Shown here in pieces: positions 1-8,791 of a stretch of 64,000 nucleotides of DNA. The number at the start of each line of letters is the position of its first letter. The first letter of the stretch is position 1. Both the position numbers and the translations under genes were made by a program. This stretch comes from Paenibacillus mesophilus (lineage in GTDB: Bacteria; Bacillota; Bacilli; Paenibacillales; NBRC-103111): the NCBI RefSeq assembly GCF_005938385.1, contig NZ_VCRA01000001.1, positions 183,136 to 247,135 on the forward strand, read 5' to 3'. The notes under the pieces were generated by a model. It was not told where the DNA came from and searched no databases. It saw only the letters and a program-made list of their open reading frames with translations.

Positions 1-206
1 CCGGTCAAATGCTGACAAATGATCGAGATCCCGACGACACCGCCGTCGATAATGTTGTTCGGCACGAGAAAAATTTCGAGTCCGACGGACACGAGTGCCG
101 CCCCGAGGAATATGAATACCGCTCTCTTCGCGATTTGCAGCTTCGTACTGCGTTTATGCTGCCGGCATAATTCGGCGGCGGATACGGCTTGGTCTAGTGT
201 AGCCAC
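1..206 (-). CDS. YitT family membrane protein, N-terminal part (truncated by window edge)
   Basis: Only the first 68 codons are inside the window; the gene runs off the left edge. The start is GTG at 206-204, with a GGAAGGAG ribosome binding site about 8 nt upstream. After a short charged N-terminus there is a hydrophobic helix followed by FLVPNNIIDGGVVGISII, the conserved first segment of the YitT/DUF161 family of multi-pass membrane proteins of Firmicutes. Members have about 280 residues, a membrane domain and a C-terminal DUF2179 domain; their molecular function is poorly defined. Family call is from this motif only. Confidence 0.7.
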   Translation of the reverse strand, partial: MATLDQAVSAAELCRQHKRSTKLQIAKRAVFIFLGAALVSVGLEIFLVPNNIIDGGVVGISIICQHLT

Positions 207-243
207 CTAAACGACTCCTTCCCTATGAAGCGGATCGCTCCTG

Positions 244-261
244 TACACTGAACCTAGTGTA
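244..261. promoter_or_regulatory. inverted repeat upstream of the YitT gene (candidate operator)
   Basis: TACACT and AGTGTA arms are separated by 6 nt, about 40 bp upstream of the yitT-like start. A regulator site is possible, but no partner protein is indicated. Six-base arms can arise by chance. Confidence 0.25.
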
Positions 262-353
262 ACCCATTATCCTCCTGGCATTCCAGTCCTCCGGCCCATA
301 TATTCGTTTCCAGCCCTTATCGGCGTTATCGCGAGCACATGCCGTTTTCCTGA

Positions 354-1472
354 TCATTCATGTCCTGCTTCAAAGCGCACCCTCCGATCGCCGCCTGGGC
401 CGAACCGGGTCAGATGCATCGTTCGATGCCGGTTATCGATCGTCACGACATCGAAAGCCGTCTCGCTCCTCGTCCCCCGGATCCTCTCCGGAGCCTCCTC
501 GAAATCCCGGTTAGTCGTAGCGTTCAGCGTCGATATTAGCGGGATTCCGTCTCTGACGATCACTTGATCGAAGTGAACGTGGCCGAAAAAGCACCCCGTC
601 ACGATTCCGGGACCCGACTTGGAAAAATCGGCTTCGACCGATATGGCGAAATCCCCGTCCGTCTCGGCGAAGCGGTAAGCTGACCCTGTGCGGTAGGCAT
701 CGATTACGCCCCACATCGCCTTTTCGCCTGCGACCGGATGATCGGCTCCGAACACTTCCTCCTGCCCGATTGCGACATGGGAGAAAACGACGACAGACCA
801 GTCCCGGGAATCGGCTTTAGCGGAGAAATCGAGAGCAACATGCGCCATCCAATTCAGCTGCTCGTTGGAAAATGCATATTTCCACTGTCCTTTATATTGC
901 AAACCGCCTTTATCCGTCGTCTTGTAGGGGATGTCGATACAGTTCAATACAATCATTCTCATTTTGCGGCCGGGAACGTCGTAATAATAGTACAACCCAT
1001 CCGGATGGGCGGGACCGTGCGATACGAGCGATTCGATTCTCCGAATATACAATTCATAGCTTTCGCCGGGAAAGACGACGTTGCCCGTTTGATCCGGGTC
1101 GTGATAATGATCGTGTATGGAATTATCGTCATGGTTCCCTTTCAGCGGAAAAAAGGGAAGGCCGACCGCGTGAAACGCGTCCATCAGCTCCATTTGGGAG
1201 GCCATGAACTCCGATTTCGGGCCGTTCTGGCTATGATCGCCGCCACACACGATCGCATCGAAACGCAGCTGACCGGCCAATTGTCTGATAGCCTCCACCG
1301 TGTACAGCTGGTTGCCGCCTTTGCTATGATGAATGTCGGTAATGAAGACGAAGCTGACCGTTTCCTCGTTTTGTTCCGATCTGCACCGGTCGAGTACCTC
1401 TTTCATTTCCGCCTGGAGATAGTCGGGTAGACGCATCGAAGCTTCCTTGGACAATCCGTTTGCGAAATTCAT
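354..1472 (-). CDS. calcineurin-like metallophosphoesterase
   Basis: A 372-residue protein carrying the metallophosphoesterase metal-ligand signature in order: TDIHHSK (D46, H48), GGDHSQN (D79), KGNHDD (N113, H114), then FSHVAIG and GHVHFDQ near residues 230 and 298. The fold binds two metal ions and hydrolyses phosphomonoesters or diesters; the substrate cannot be told. There is no signal peptide, so it is probably cytoplasmic. ATG start with an AAGCGGAGGG ribosome binding site. It lies 46 bp downstream of the EamA-type transporter gene on the same strand and is probably cotranscribed with it. Confidence 0.85.
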   Translation of the reverse strand: MNFANGLSKEASMRLPDYLQAEMKEVLDRCRSEQNEETVSFVFITDIHHSKGGNQLYTVEAIRQLAGQLRFDAIVCGGDHSQNGPKSEFMASQMELMDAFHAVGLPFFPLKGNHDDNSIHDHYHDPDQTGNVVFPGESYELYIRRIESLVSHGPAHPDGLYYYYDVPGRKMRMIVLNCIDIPYKTTDKGGLQYKGQWKYAFSNEQLNWMAHVALDFSAKADSRDWSVVVFSHVAIGQEEVFGADHPVAGEKAMWGVIDAYRTGSAYRFAETDGDFAISVEADFSKSGPGIVTGCFFGHVHFDQVIVRDGIPLISTLNATTNRDFEEAPERIRGTRSETAFDVVTIDNRHRTMHLTRFGPGGDRRVRFEAGHE

Positions 1473-1518
1473 TCTATATCCCTCCGCTTATGAATCAATT
1501 GGCTCGCTGCCGGACTTC

Positions 1519-2379
1519 TCAATATCCCGACACCGCAATCAAGAATATCCCCGTCACGACGACAACGGATGCCGCGATCCGGCTTGCACCGTGCTTCTCT
1601 TTCAATACGATCATCCCGAGCAGCGCGCCGAAGACGATGCCGACTTCCCGCAGCGGGGCGATGTACGTCACTTGAGCATTTTGCATCGCGTACAGGAAAA
1701 GCAAATACGACCCCGGCGACAAAACGGCCCCGACCAGAAAAGACTTCCACTGGCGAACCACGATTTCCGTTATTTTCCCGGAAAATAAGGCGGAAGGAGT
1801 CAACCCGGCAATGAATCCGATATTCGTAACGGCGAGCAGCGCAAGCGGAGACAGCGTATCCAGATTCAGCTTGTCGACCAGCGTGTACGTTGTCGTGCAT
1901 AATCCGACGGCCAGAGCGAGCAGGAATGGCGCGGGCGACAACCGCGGACGGTTCCTCGCCGGCGTCCAGCCGCTCATCACGACAAATCCCGCAAGCAGAC
2001 AAAGGACGCCTATCCAGCCGACGGCAGGGAGAGATTCGTGCAGGAACACGACACCGAGCACAGGCACAAGCAGCGTTGAAGTCCCCCTCATAATCGGGTA
2101 AGCCTGCGACAAGTCGCTTCGTTTATACGTTATGGATAAGAGCAATGCATAGACGCCTTGCAGAAGTACCGACAGCGCGATCAAGAGCCAAGCGCCTACG
2201 GACAAGGACACGCTCGTCAGCTCTTTCCACATGACGGGCAGCAGCGCGGCTGTAGACGGTATGTACATAGCCCACAGAAAGACCGCTTTGCTTTCGCTTT
2301 TCTTGGCAAATAAGTTCCATACGGCATGAGCCAATCCCGAACCGATTACGAGCAGCAGCGACAGCATCGGCAAAGACAT
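1519..2379 (-). CDS. EamA/DMT superfamily transporter
   Basis: About 286 residues, nearly all hydrophobic, with roughly ten predicted membrane segments in two halves, as in the drug/metabolite transporter (EamA) superfamily. Supporting segments include LLVIGSGLAHAVWNLFAKKS in the first helix and SYLLFLYAMQNAQVTYIAPL late in the second half. The reading frame stays open further upstream to 2559, but ATG at 2379 has a GAGGGGGA ribosome binding site 6 nt away and starts at the first helix. The substrate is unknown. First gene of a probable operon with the metallophosphoesterase; its upstream region carries the GGTACTA motif also found before the neighbouring DeoR gene. Confidence 0.85.
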   Translation of the reverse strand: MSLPMLSLLLVIGSGLAHAVWNLFAKKSESKAVFLWAMYIPSTAALLPVMWKELTSVSLSVGAWLLIALSVLLQGVYALLLSITYKRSDLSQAYPIMRGTSTLLVPVLGVVFLHESLPAVGWIGVLCLLAGFVVMSGWTPARNRPRLSPAPFLLALAVGLCTTTYTLVDKLNLDTLSPLALLAVTNIGFIAGLTPSALFSGKITEIVVRQWKSFLVGAVLSPGSYLLFLYAMQNAQVTYIAPLREVGIVFGALLGMIVLKEKHGASRIAASVVVVTGIFLIAVSGY

Positions 2380-2502
2380 GATGATCCCCCTCACAAAGCC
2401 GATCTTTATTTTGACATCTACACACAAATTAACACACAAACACACATATATGCAATACAAAAAACATAAATACAACAACCTGCAACAAAACGAAGCGAAT
2501 GT

Positions 2503-2511
2503 AGGTACTAA
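2503..2511. promoter_or_regulatory. AGGTACTAA motif, candidate DeoR-type operator before the EamA transporter
   Basis: The 9-mer AGGTACTAA recurs at 3562-3570 upstream of the deoR-family gene, which also has GGTACTA at 3506-3512 and the inverted TAGTAC at 3521-3526. Sharing between the regulator's own promoter region and the adjacent transporter suggests one regulon. No binding data. Confidence 0.4.
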
Positions 2512-2565
2512 AGCTGCGGGCACCCCAGTACGTATGGAGTAACGACACCGCCGCAACAAAAGAAA

Positions 2566-2608
2566 GGATCGGACAGCTGCTTCGGAGAGCAGCCGACCGA
2601 CCCTACTT
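2566..2608 (-). terminator. intrinsic terminator of the DeoR-family gene
   Basis: On the minus strand a GC-rich hairpin (core GCTGCT/AGCAGC, extended by CGG/CCG) is followed by CCTTTCTTTTG. It sits about 60 bp after the deoR stop codon. Confidence 0.6.
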
Positions 2609-2666
2609 ATGAGGCTATATCATTTCGCATCCGACTGCAATCGGCATGCGCCCGCTGGCGGACAGC

Positions 2667-3434
2667 TTATTCGAATACGACTTCGATGCCGCGCTTCCGA
2701 TACTTGTCCACGATTTCCCGGTCGATGCCCGGATCGGTGACGAATCGCTCCACTTCGTTTGCGCCGCATATTTTCGTAAGCGACAAGCAGTCGAACTTGC
2801 TGCTGTCCGCAAGCGCGATCGTACGTTTGGCGTTGTTCAGCATCGTTTTCTTCACCTGGATTTCCCCTAACCCGTAGTCGGTTATCCCTTCTTCCAGCGT
2901 CACCCCGCTCATGCTCATAAAGAACAGATCGGGATGAAATCGGGCGGCGAATTGTTCGGCCAGATCGCCTATGATGCTTTGCTCGGCATTGCGGATGACG
3001 CCGCCGATCAGTACGATCGTATAATGCGGCATATCGATAAGCGCGTTCGCGATAGGCAAAGAATTCGTAATGACTGTCAGTCTTTCGACCTTCCGCTTCA
3101 AATGTTTGGCGAATTCAGTGTTCGTCGTGCTGACGTCCAAAGCGATCGACTGCCCTTCGGTTACATATCGCGAGGCGATCTCGGCGAGCTCGCTTTTTTC
3201 CTTGAGGAACGCCAATTCCCTGACGGTCAGCGGAATTTCCCGGGCGTAGTCCAGCTGCTTCGACACCGCTCCGCCATGGACGCGCTTCAGCAGCCCTTCA
3301 CCTTCCAGATGCTCCAGATCGCGCCGGATCGTCTCGAACGAAACGCCGAACAGCTCCATCAGCTCCGACGCTTTAATCGACTTCTCCCGTTCCAGTTTCT
3401 GCACGATCGCCTGATGCCTTTGCTGTGCGAACAT
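2667..3434 (-). CDS. DeoR/GlpR family transcriptional regulator
   Basis: A 255-residue cytoplasmic regulator. Residues 6-57 form the DeoR-type winged helix-turn-helix, with SFETIRRDLEHLEGEGLLKR as recognition segment followed by VHGGAV. From about 80 on is the DeoR C-terminal sensor domain of the phosphosugar-isomerase-like fold (SIALDVSTTN, ITNSLPIANAL, DYGLGEIQVKK). These proteins usually repress sugar or nucleoside genes and are released by a phosphorylated sugar. ATG start with GGGAGGAGG ribosome binding site. It is followed by a terminator, then the EamA/phosphoesterase operon, which it may control. Confidence 0.9.
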   Translation of the reverse strand: MFAQQRHQAIVQKLEREKSIKASELMELFGVSFETIRRDLEHLEGEGLLKRVHGGAVSKQLDYAREIPLTVRELAFLKEKSELAEIASRYVTEGQSIALDVSTTNTEFAKHLKRKVERLTVITNSLPIANALIDMPHYTIVLIGGVIRNAEQSIIGDLAEQFAARFHPDLFFMSMSGVTLEEGITDYGLGEIQVKKTMLNNAKRTIALADSSKFDCLSLTKICGANEVERFVTDPGIDREIVDKYRKRGIEVVFE

Positions 3435-3505
3435 TCGGTTCCTCCTCCCGAAACGGCGTATTTTGCCGCAAGCGTTTCTCCTGTCCCAAAGTGTACCATA
3501 TGCCG

Positions 3506-3570
3506 GGTACTACGAAAAGTTAGTACTATTCGCTTGCCCGTCACGCAATTATTATAAGAGCAGGTACTAA
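3506..3570. promoter_or_regulatory. candidate autoregulatory operators of the DeoR-family gene
   Basis: GTACTA (3507-3512) and TAGTAC (3521-3526) form a perfect inverted repeat with an 8-nt spacer, and AGGTACTAA recurs at 3562-3570. All lie 70-140 bp upstream of the deoR-family start. The last site matches the 9-mer before the EamA gene at 2503-2511. Confidence 0.45.
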
Positions 3571-3664
3571 GACTAAGCGATAAGAAATGAAATCGAGCCC
3601 GGGCGAACCGGTATGGCAAGCATGGCGCTTCAGACGCCAATTACTCCTATCGAGGTGTTGAGTG

Positions 3665-4108
3665 ATGATGAGAAGAAGAAATACGGCTGCATTTTCCTTT
3701 ATGGCATGGGCTTCGTTCGCCTGTGCGTTCCTGGCGATGTTTATCGGCATCTATACGCTGGAGGAAGAGCTTTCCGTCAAAGGGTATTACGCGGTCGCCG
3801 CCTTGTACTTGACCATGTCCGCCTTCGTGCTGCAGAAAACGATCCGCGACAACCAAGAAGACGAGCACACCGGCAAAAAACGGAATACCGGCGCCTTCAA
3901 CTTCCTGGCCTGGGCCGCCTTCGCCACCGCTTTGATCGCCATGTTCATCGGCATCTACAATTTGAATCAGCCGCTGTCCGTACAAGGGTATTATGCCGTT
4001 ACGTCTCTCTTCCTGACGATGTCCTCATTCGTGCTCCAGAAAACCGTCAGAGACAACAAAGAAGACGACGATTTGTTGGGCCCGTCGAGCCACGAGCCGA
4101 ATGAATAA
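3665..4108 (+). CDS. YiaA/YiaB-type two-helix membrane protein (internally duplicated)
   Basis: About 147 residues made of two copies of the YiaAB two-helix domain (roughly 9-62 and 77-130). The copies share FxxWAxFAxALxAMFIGIYxL and GYYAVxxLxLTMSxFVLQKTxRDN, giving four membrane helices. Function in bacteria is unknown. Start codons GTG 3662, ATG 3665 and ATG 3668 are consecutive; 3665 is favoured by the GAGGTG site 7 nt upstream. It stands alone on the plus strand between minus-strand neighbours. Confidence 0.75.
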   Translation: MMRRRNTAAFSFMAWASFACAFLAMFIGIYTLEEELSVKGYYAVAALYLTMSAFVLQKTIRDNQEDEHTGKKRNTGAFNFLAWAAFATALIAMFIGIYNLNQPLSVQGYYAVTSLFLTMSSFVLQKTVRDNKEDDDLLGPSSHEPNE

Positions 4109-4193
4109 GCAGTTCTTGGAGCCGAGCCGAATAACGTGTACCGGGCTTCCTCTTCCCGCACCTGACATCACTAAGGGATAAGAACCATGCCGA

Positions 4194-4218
4194 AAAAAGC
4201 GGGCTTCTATCTGCCCGC
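4194..4218 (-). terminator. hairpin terminator downstream of the ROK kinase gene
   Basis: GCGGGC/GCCCGC stem with an 8-nt loop, followed by CTTTTTTCGG on the minus strand. It would end transcripts from the ROK gene about 240 bp after its stop. Confidence 0.55.
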
Positions 4219-4364
4219 ACTCTTGATAATGGTTATATACGTCTATATATCGGAATCGACCTCGATATCCATCCGTCCCTATCCCTATGCAGGTTGACCC
4301 TCCTCACGTGGATGATGGTCGGTTTGGCAGCCGATTACGGAGTATCGAAGCTTATACGCTAATG

Positions 4365-4394
4365 AAGCGGCACTCATAGCAGTGCCGCTTTTCT
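4365..4394. terminator. hairpin with T-tract between the YiaA-like and ROK genes
   Basis: A perfect AAGCGGCACT/AGTGCCGCTT stem with a 6-nt loop, followed by TTCT on the plus strand. It can stop plus-strand read-through from the YiaA-like gene. The rest of 4109-4455 shows no convincing coding signal. Confidence 0.5.
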
Positions 4395-4455
4395 AACCGC
4401 AACCGATACAATGCCGATGCCGCAGTCGGCGATGTTTCGCCCGAGCATTATAGCT

Positions 4456-5394
4456 CTACCCTGCCGCAGCCGCTTTGAGCAGCGCCAATGCGCCCGCAAA
4501 CGCACTCCCCGAGGTGTCCTCCACCGTTTCGAAGGCCGGCATGCTTTCCCTGGCAATTCCGGACGCGGCGATCGCCTCGACGGTCGACGAAATAAACAGG
4601 TCATGGCTTTTCGCGATATTGCCGCCGATGATGATCGCCTCCGGCCGGAACTCGCGGATATACGGCGTCAGCATCTCGCCGAACAGCCGGCCGAAGGCCG
4701 CGAATACCCCAGCCGCACGGGCATCCCCCGCACGCGCGGCATCGGCAATCGCCTTGACGTCCCCGTCGGCGCCCAATCCGTATTCAGCCGCTACTTTCAG
4801 TACACCGCGTTTCGAGATGTAATCGTCCGCGATGCTGTCCCGGAACGGGTCGCTCCACAGCTCTCTCCCTTTCACGATCCCGTTCTCGTCGATGAAGGAC
4901 GACCCCGTCCCCGTCCCGATCGTGATGCAGATCGAACGGCGGTAACGTTTCGCATGACCGTAATACAGCTGCCCCGCGGCAAACAAAGCGGCATCGTTGT
5001 CGAAGACGATCGGCGCATCGGCCGGCAGCTTGGCTCCGACATCGGGATCGGCCGCGATCCGCTTCTTCATCTCCTCGCGCAGGTTCGTCCCGTACAGCGC
5101 ATCATACTTCTCTTGCCCGCGAATATAACAAATGCCTTGCTCATAGTCAAACGGCGACGGAAACGCATACCCGATCCCGATCATCTCGAATGGCGCTCCG
5201 CCGGACAGCTTATTCATCAGCGCCACCCGCCCCGCAATCAGACTATAAAAATGGGCGAGCAGCGTCTCCTTCCGTTCCTTCCCCTTGGACGGGAACGTTT
5301 CTACGGTTCCTGCAACGGTTGCTCCGTTTTCGCGGACGACCGCCGCTTTGATCGAAGTCCCCCCGACGTCAAATACGATGGCATAACGATCCAT
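4456..5394 (-). CDS. ROK family sugar kinase
   Basis: A 312-residue ROK protein. The N-terminal AIVFDVGGTSIKAAVV is the phosphate-binding loop of the ASKHA fold, IVFDNDAALFAAGQ (about 176-189) contains the catalytic aspartate region, and ITIGTGTGSSFI and AIIIGGNIA follow. It should phosphorylate a hexose or N-acylhexosamine using ATP in the cytoplasm; the specific sugar is not predictable. The cysteine-rich zinc motif of many ROK kinases (CxCGxxGCxE) is absent. ATG start with AAAGGAG ribosome binding site. The N-acetylglucosamine-6-phosphate deacetylase elsewhere in the window makes an amino sugar possible, but this is inference. Confidence 0.85.
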   Translation of the reverse strand: MDRYAIVFDVGGTSIKAAVVRENGATVAGTVETFPSKGKERKETLLAHFYSLIAGRVALMNKLSGGAPFEMIGIGYAFPSPFDYEQGICYIRGQEKYDALYGTNLREEMKKRIAADPDVGAKLPADAPIVFDNDAALFAAGQLYYGHAKRYRRSICITIGTGTGSSFIDENGIVKGRELWSDPFRDSIADDYISKRGVLKVAAEYGLGADGDVKAIADAARAGDARAAGVFAAFGRLFGEMLTPYIREFRPEAIIIGGNIAKSHDLFISSTVEAIAASGIARESMPAFETVEDTSGSAFAGALALLKAAAAG

Positions 5395-5500
5395 GAAGTC
5401 AATTTCTCCTTTTTACAGTCTCTCTTTCCCAGTATAGAGCGAGTCGCGAAGCTTGTCCAAAATAGTGCCCTTCGTCTCTACATCGCACATGAATATTTTA

Positions 5501-5530
5501 TTGACAATGAATATCATTATCATTTAATCT
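5501..5530 (+). promoter_or_regulatory. Fur box overlapping a promoter
   Basis: Positions 5503-5521 match the 19-bp Fur consensus GATAATGATAATCATTATC at 16 of 19 bases (GACAATGAATATCATTATC). TTGACA at 5501-5506 can serve as -35 with TAATCT at 5525-5530 as a weak -10, so Fur binding would cover the promoter. It lies about 60-90 bp upstream of the iron-binding lipoprotein start, as expected for an iron-uptake gene. Confidence 0.8.
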
Positions 5531-5590
5531 TTGATATGAAATTCTTTTGCTTTCGCAAAAACTATCCATCCATATCGGAGGGCAACACTC

Positions 5591-6561
5591 ATGAACACCA
5601 TACGACTCAAGCTTGGCTTCGTCATCTTGACTCTGACCGTTCTCGCGGCTTCGGGCTGCAGCGGGAATCGGCCGGCCGCCTCTTCTCCGGAAACGGCGGC
5701 AACCGCCGGAACAAAGGCGCAACAGCCGTTCGAGCGCACGATTCAACACGCGGCGGGAGAGACCGTTTTGACCGAAGCTCCCCGCAACATCGCCATTCTG
5801 GACTATAGCTTCATCGATTATTTGACCGCACTGGAGACGAAGCCGGGATCGACGGTTACATTTGCTAGAACGAATTGCCTCCCTATTTATCCGATCGGGT
5901 GAAGGACGTGAAATTTTTGGGGACGATCAGCGAAGCGAACCCCGAAGCGATTCTCGCAGCCGATCCGGGATTGATCATCGGCACCTCCCCGGGCCAAGAC
6001 AAAACGTTCGATCAGCTGTCCAAAATCGCCAAAACGATTCTGCTCGCGCAATCCGAATACGATTGGCGCAAAACGTTAAACGAATTCGCCCGTATCGTCG
6101 GAAAGGAGGAGAAGGCGAAGCAGCTGCTGGAAGACTACAAGAAGAAGTCGGAAGCTTCCGCCAGCCTCGTGAAAGCCGCCATCGGCGATCAAACGGTCGT
6201 GTTCCTGCGCATCCTGCCCAAAGAGTACCGGGTGTACGGAAAAATAAGCCCGGCCGGTTCGGTCCTTTACGAAGATCTCGCGCTCCGCGCTCCCGCCGGC
6301 GTTCCGATGGATAAGAAGCAGCTTGCCGTCTCAATGGAGCTGATGCCCGAGCTCAACCCGGATCATATATTCTTGCTTGCACAAGACGATGCCGAGCAGA
6401 AAATCAAAGAGCTGCAAAGCAGTCCGTTGTGGAAAAATTTGAACGCCGTCAAAAATAACCGGATCTATCCGGTAGACCAGCGGTTGTGGATTCAAGGCGA
6501 AGGGCCGATCGCGAGCTCGGCCATGCTGGACCAAGCGGTGAAGGAATTGACAAAAAAATAA
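5591..6561 (+). pseudogene. iron(III)-siderophore ABC transporter substrate-binding lipoprotein, frameshifted
   Basis: The first frame (5591-5902) encodes a lipoprotein signal ending ASGC (lipidated C23) and the start of a periplasmic-binding-protein-type domain (NIAILDYSFIDYLTAL, GSTVTF). The second (read from about 5869 to 6561) continues NELPPYLSDRVKDVKFLG through to VKELTKK. Together they make a normal-length FecB/FhuD-like protein of about 320 residues. The frames differ by one missing base (or two extra) between about 5858 and 5869, and an in-frame TAG at 5866 blocks the downstream frame. It may be a real pseudogene or a sequencing error. No permease or ATPase is adjacent. GGAGGG ribosome binding site and an upstream Fur box remain intact. 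Confidence 0.8.
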
Positions 6562-6602
6562 GGGATCATGCGAAGTAACGACGTAGGCCGCATATTAAAC
6601 GA

Positions 6603-6645
6603 AAAAAGGCAGGGACGAATTGGAATCATCGTCTCTGCCTTTTTG
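6603..6645. terminator. bidirectional terminator between the iron-binding protein and dehydrogenase genes
   Basis: AAAAAGGCAG...CTGCCTTTTT stem, extended by GACGA/TCGTC, with A and T runs on both sides, placed between two convergent genes. Confidence 0.8.
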
Positions 6646-6657
6646 CCCATTATCCGT

Positions 6658-7653
6658 TTATGCGTGAAGCTTAACCGGCTGGCCGGTTTTCACCGACTCG
6701 TATCCGGCCAAAGCGACCTCGGCCGAGCGGAGGCCGTCCACGCCCGAGATCGGAGCCGGCTTGCCTTCGATCAGAGCGTTGACGAACGACTTGACCATAT
6801 AGTGGTCCATCGAATCGCCCCACGGCAAATATTGCGCCTTGCCGACCGCGTCGCTGAACAGCTCGTTTTTCTGCGCGAAGCTGTCCACCGAGATCGCGCC
6901 TTTCGTTCCGACGATTTCCATCGTCACATCGCCCCATGTCGGGAACGCCTTCGAGCGCGACCAGCTCGTATCGAGCACGCCGAACACGCCGTTGTCGTAC
7001 TTGACGTGGATCATGCCGGCGTCGTCCACCTTCAAATCTTCGTGGAACAAAGTCGCCGCATACGCGTAAACCTCATTGACCTTGGAGCCGGTAAACCAGT
7101 TCATCAAGTCCATGACGTGGACCGTATGGTCGAGCAAGGCGCCGCCGCCGGAAAGCTCCGGCTCGACGAACCATTTCCCCGGCATCGAGCCGCGGTTCGT
7201 GCCCTTGATCGCCAAAATATCGCCGATCTCGCCACGGTCGACTGCCGCTTTGGCGTTAATGACCGCCGCCAAGTACCGGCATGGGAACGCCGTAAACAGC
7301 TGCACGCCGTTATCGTTGCAAGCGGCGATCATCTGTTCCATCTCTTCTACGGAAATGCCGAGCGGCTTCTCGCAGATGACATGCTTCTTCGCATTGGCGG
7401 AGTCGATCGTATGCCGGGCATGGAATGCGTTCTCCGAACAGATGACGACGGCGTCCATGTCCGCTACGGCGAGCAGATCGCGGTAATCCGCGTAATAGTT
7501 CAATCCGTTTTTGGTTACGACGGCTTCTACGCGGCTTTTCTCTTCGTCCGCGATGCCGACGACTTCCACTTCCGGCAACGCCAGCAGCGCATTCAGATAA
7601 GAGAAGCCATGGCCGTGGGCGAAGCTGATCATGCCGACTTTCAGCTTTTTCAT
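6658..7653 (-). CDS. Gfo/Idh/MocA family oxidoreductase
   Basis: A 331-residue NAD(P)-dependent dehydrogenase. The N-terminal Rossmann segment is GMISFAHGHGFSYLNALLALPEVEVVGIADEE. The family EKP motif (CEKPLGISVEEMEQM, about 95-109) is followed by the C-terminal alpha/beta substrate domain with DHTVHVMDLMNWF. Members oxidise or reduce sugars, inositols or sugar acids; the substrate is unknown. Its ATG overlaps the TGA of the upstream Gfo/Idh/MocA gene by 4 bp, so the two are cotranscribed and translationally coupled. The pair is divergent from an AraC regulator. Confidence 0.85.
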   Translation of the reverse strand: MKKLKVGMISFAHGHGFSYLNALLALPEVEVVGIADEEKSRVEAVVTKNGLNYYADYRDLLAVADMDAVVICSENAFHARHTIDSANAKKHVICEKPLGISVEEMEQMIAACNDNGVQLFTAFPCRYLAAVINAKAAVDRGEIGDILAIKGTNRGSMPGKWFVEPELSGGGALLDHTVHVMDLMNWFTGSKVNEVYAYAATLFHEDLKVDDAGMIHVKYDNGVFGVLDTSWSRSKAFPTWGDVTMEIVGTKGAISVDSFAQKNELFSDAVGKAQYLPWGDSMDHYMVKSFVNALIEGKPAPISGVDGLRSAEVALAGYESVKTGQPVKLHA

Positions 7654-8654
7654 CGCGATCCCTCCCGTACTGCGTTGTTCAAATAGACGGCTTGGCCGGT
7701 GCGCGAAGATTCCATGACGGCTAGTCCGAGCTCAAGCGCCTTATAAGCATCGTGGGCCGTAACGATCGGCTCGCGGTTTTCGCGGATGCAGTCGACGAAA
7801 TGGTGGATTTCCAGCTCGAACGGACTGCGGAAGCCCGGGCTTTGCGGGACTTCCACGAACGGACCGCCCGATTCGCCGGTTTTGACCTTGCGTACTTGCA
7901 GAGAAACCGATTTGGAGCTGTCGCTGCGGATGATGCCGCCGCTGCCGGCAATTTCCGCCGCCGTTGTGAACGGTCCCGGATATCCCCAGTACGCCTCGAC
8001 GTTGGCGACGGCGCCGCTCTCGAATACGAGCGTTGCCGAAGCATAGTCCACATAACCTTCGCACTTGCGCATCCCATATACGGAGCGCACCTCGCCGAGC
8101 GACCAGCGCAAGAAGTCGAGGTCGTGCACCATCAAGTCGGGGACTACGCCGCCGCTCTTGTCATCTTCCTTGAACCACGGACGGCGTTCGCCGGGATGTC
8201 CCCCGATGCGCTTCGCATGAGCGACGCCTACGCGGCCGATAGCGCCCTGGGCGATTTTGTTTTTCATTTGCACATATTCCGGGAAGAAACGGACGACATG
8301 TCCGACGAACAGACGGACGCCGTTCTCTTCGCAGACGCGGATCATTTCGGCGGCGTCTTCCAGATTGAGCGCGATCGGCTTCTCGCATATGACGTGCTTT
8401 CCGGCTTGCGCCGCCTTGATCGAGAACGGCTTGTGCAAATAGCTCGGCAGCGTGACGCTTACGACTTCGCAGCCCGATTGTTCCAGCATTTCGTCGAACG
8501 ACGTATACGCTTTCGCGCCCGTCCGTTCGGCCATCTTTTGCACAAGTGCCTGATCGATGTCGCATACTCCGACTACCGTTACGCCGGGAATTTTGGCATA
8601 ACTGCTCGCATGAACGTTACCCAATCCTCCGCAGCCGACGATGGCTACTTTCAT
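7650..8654 (-). CDS. Gfo/Idh/MocA family oxidoreductase
   Basis: About 334 residues. VAIVGCGGLGNVHASSYAK is a clear GxGxxG Rossmann loop, CEKPIALNLEDAAEM the EKP motif, and VHDLDFLRWSLGEV lies in the C-terminal domain. The frame stays open to 8702, but ATG 8654 begins at the nucleotide-binding strand and has an AGAGGGA ribosome binding site. First gene of the two-gene dehydrogenase operon. Two different dehydrogenases of this family in tandem often interconvert cyclitols or keto-sugars; this is inference. Confidence 0.85.
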   Translation of the reverse strand: MKVAIVGCGGLGNVHASSYAKIPGVTVVGVCDIDQALVQKMAERTGAKAYTSFDEMLEQSGCEVVSVTLPSYLHKPFSIKAAQAGKHVICEKPIALNLEDAAEMIRVCEENGVRLFVGHVVRFFPEYVQMKNKIAQGAIGRVGVAHAKRIGGHPGERRPWFKEDDKSGGVVPDLMVHDLDFLRWSLGEVRSVYGMRKCEGYVDYASATLVFESGAVANVEAYWGYPGPFTTAAEIAGSGGIIRSDSSKSVSLQVRKVKTGESGGPFVEVPQSPGFRSPFELEIHHFVDCIRENREPIVTAHDAYKALELGLAVMESSRTGQAVYLNNAVREGSR

Positions 8655-8791
8655 GGCTTTCCCTCTCTTCAAATCGTTGTATAATAATCCTATGGCCAAC
8701 AATACAGCCTTAGCCGCCCGGCGTATATTCCGCCATTTGTCGGTTTTGTATCCAATTTTGCTATTGTCCGAATGCGGAGGTGCCCTCGCCT

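Noticed and set aside
4411..5808. 465-codon plus-strand frame across the ROK gene and Fur box
   Set aside because: Antisense to the well-supported ROK kinase, Arg-rich shadow composition, and crosses the promoter and start of the iron-binding gene.
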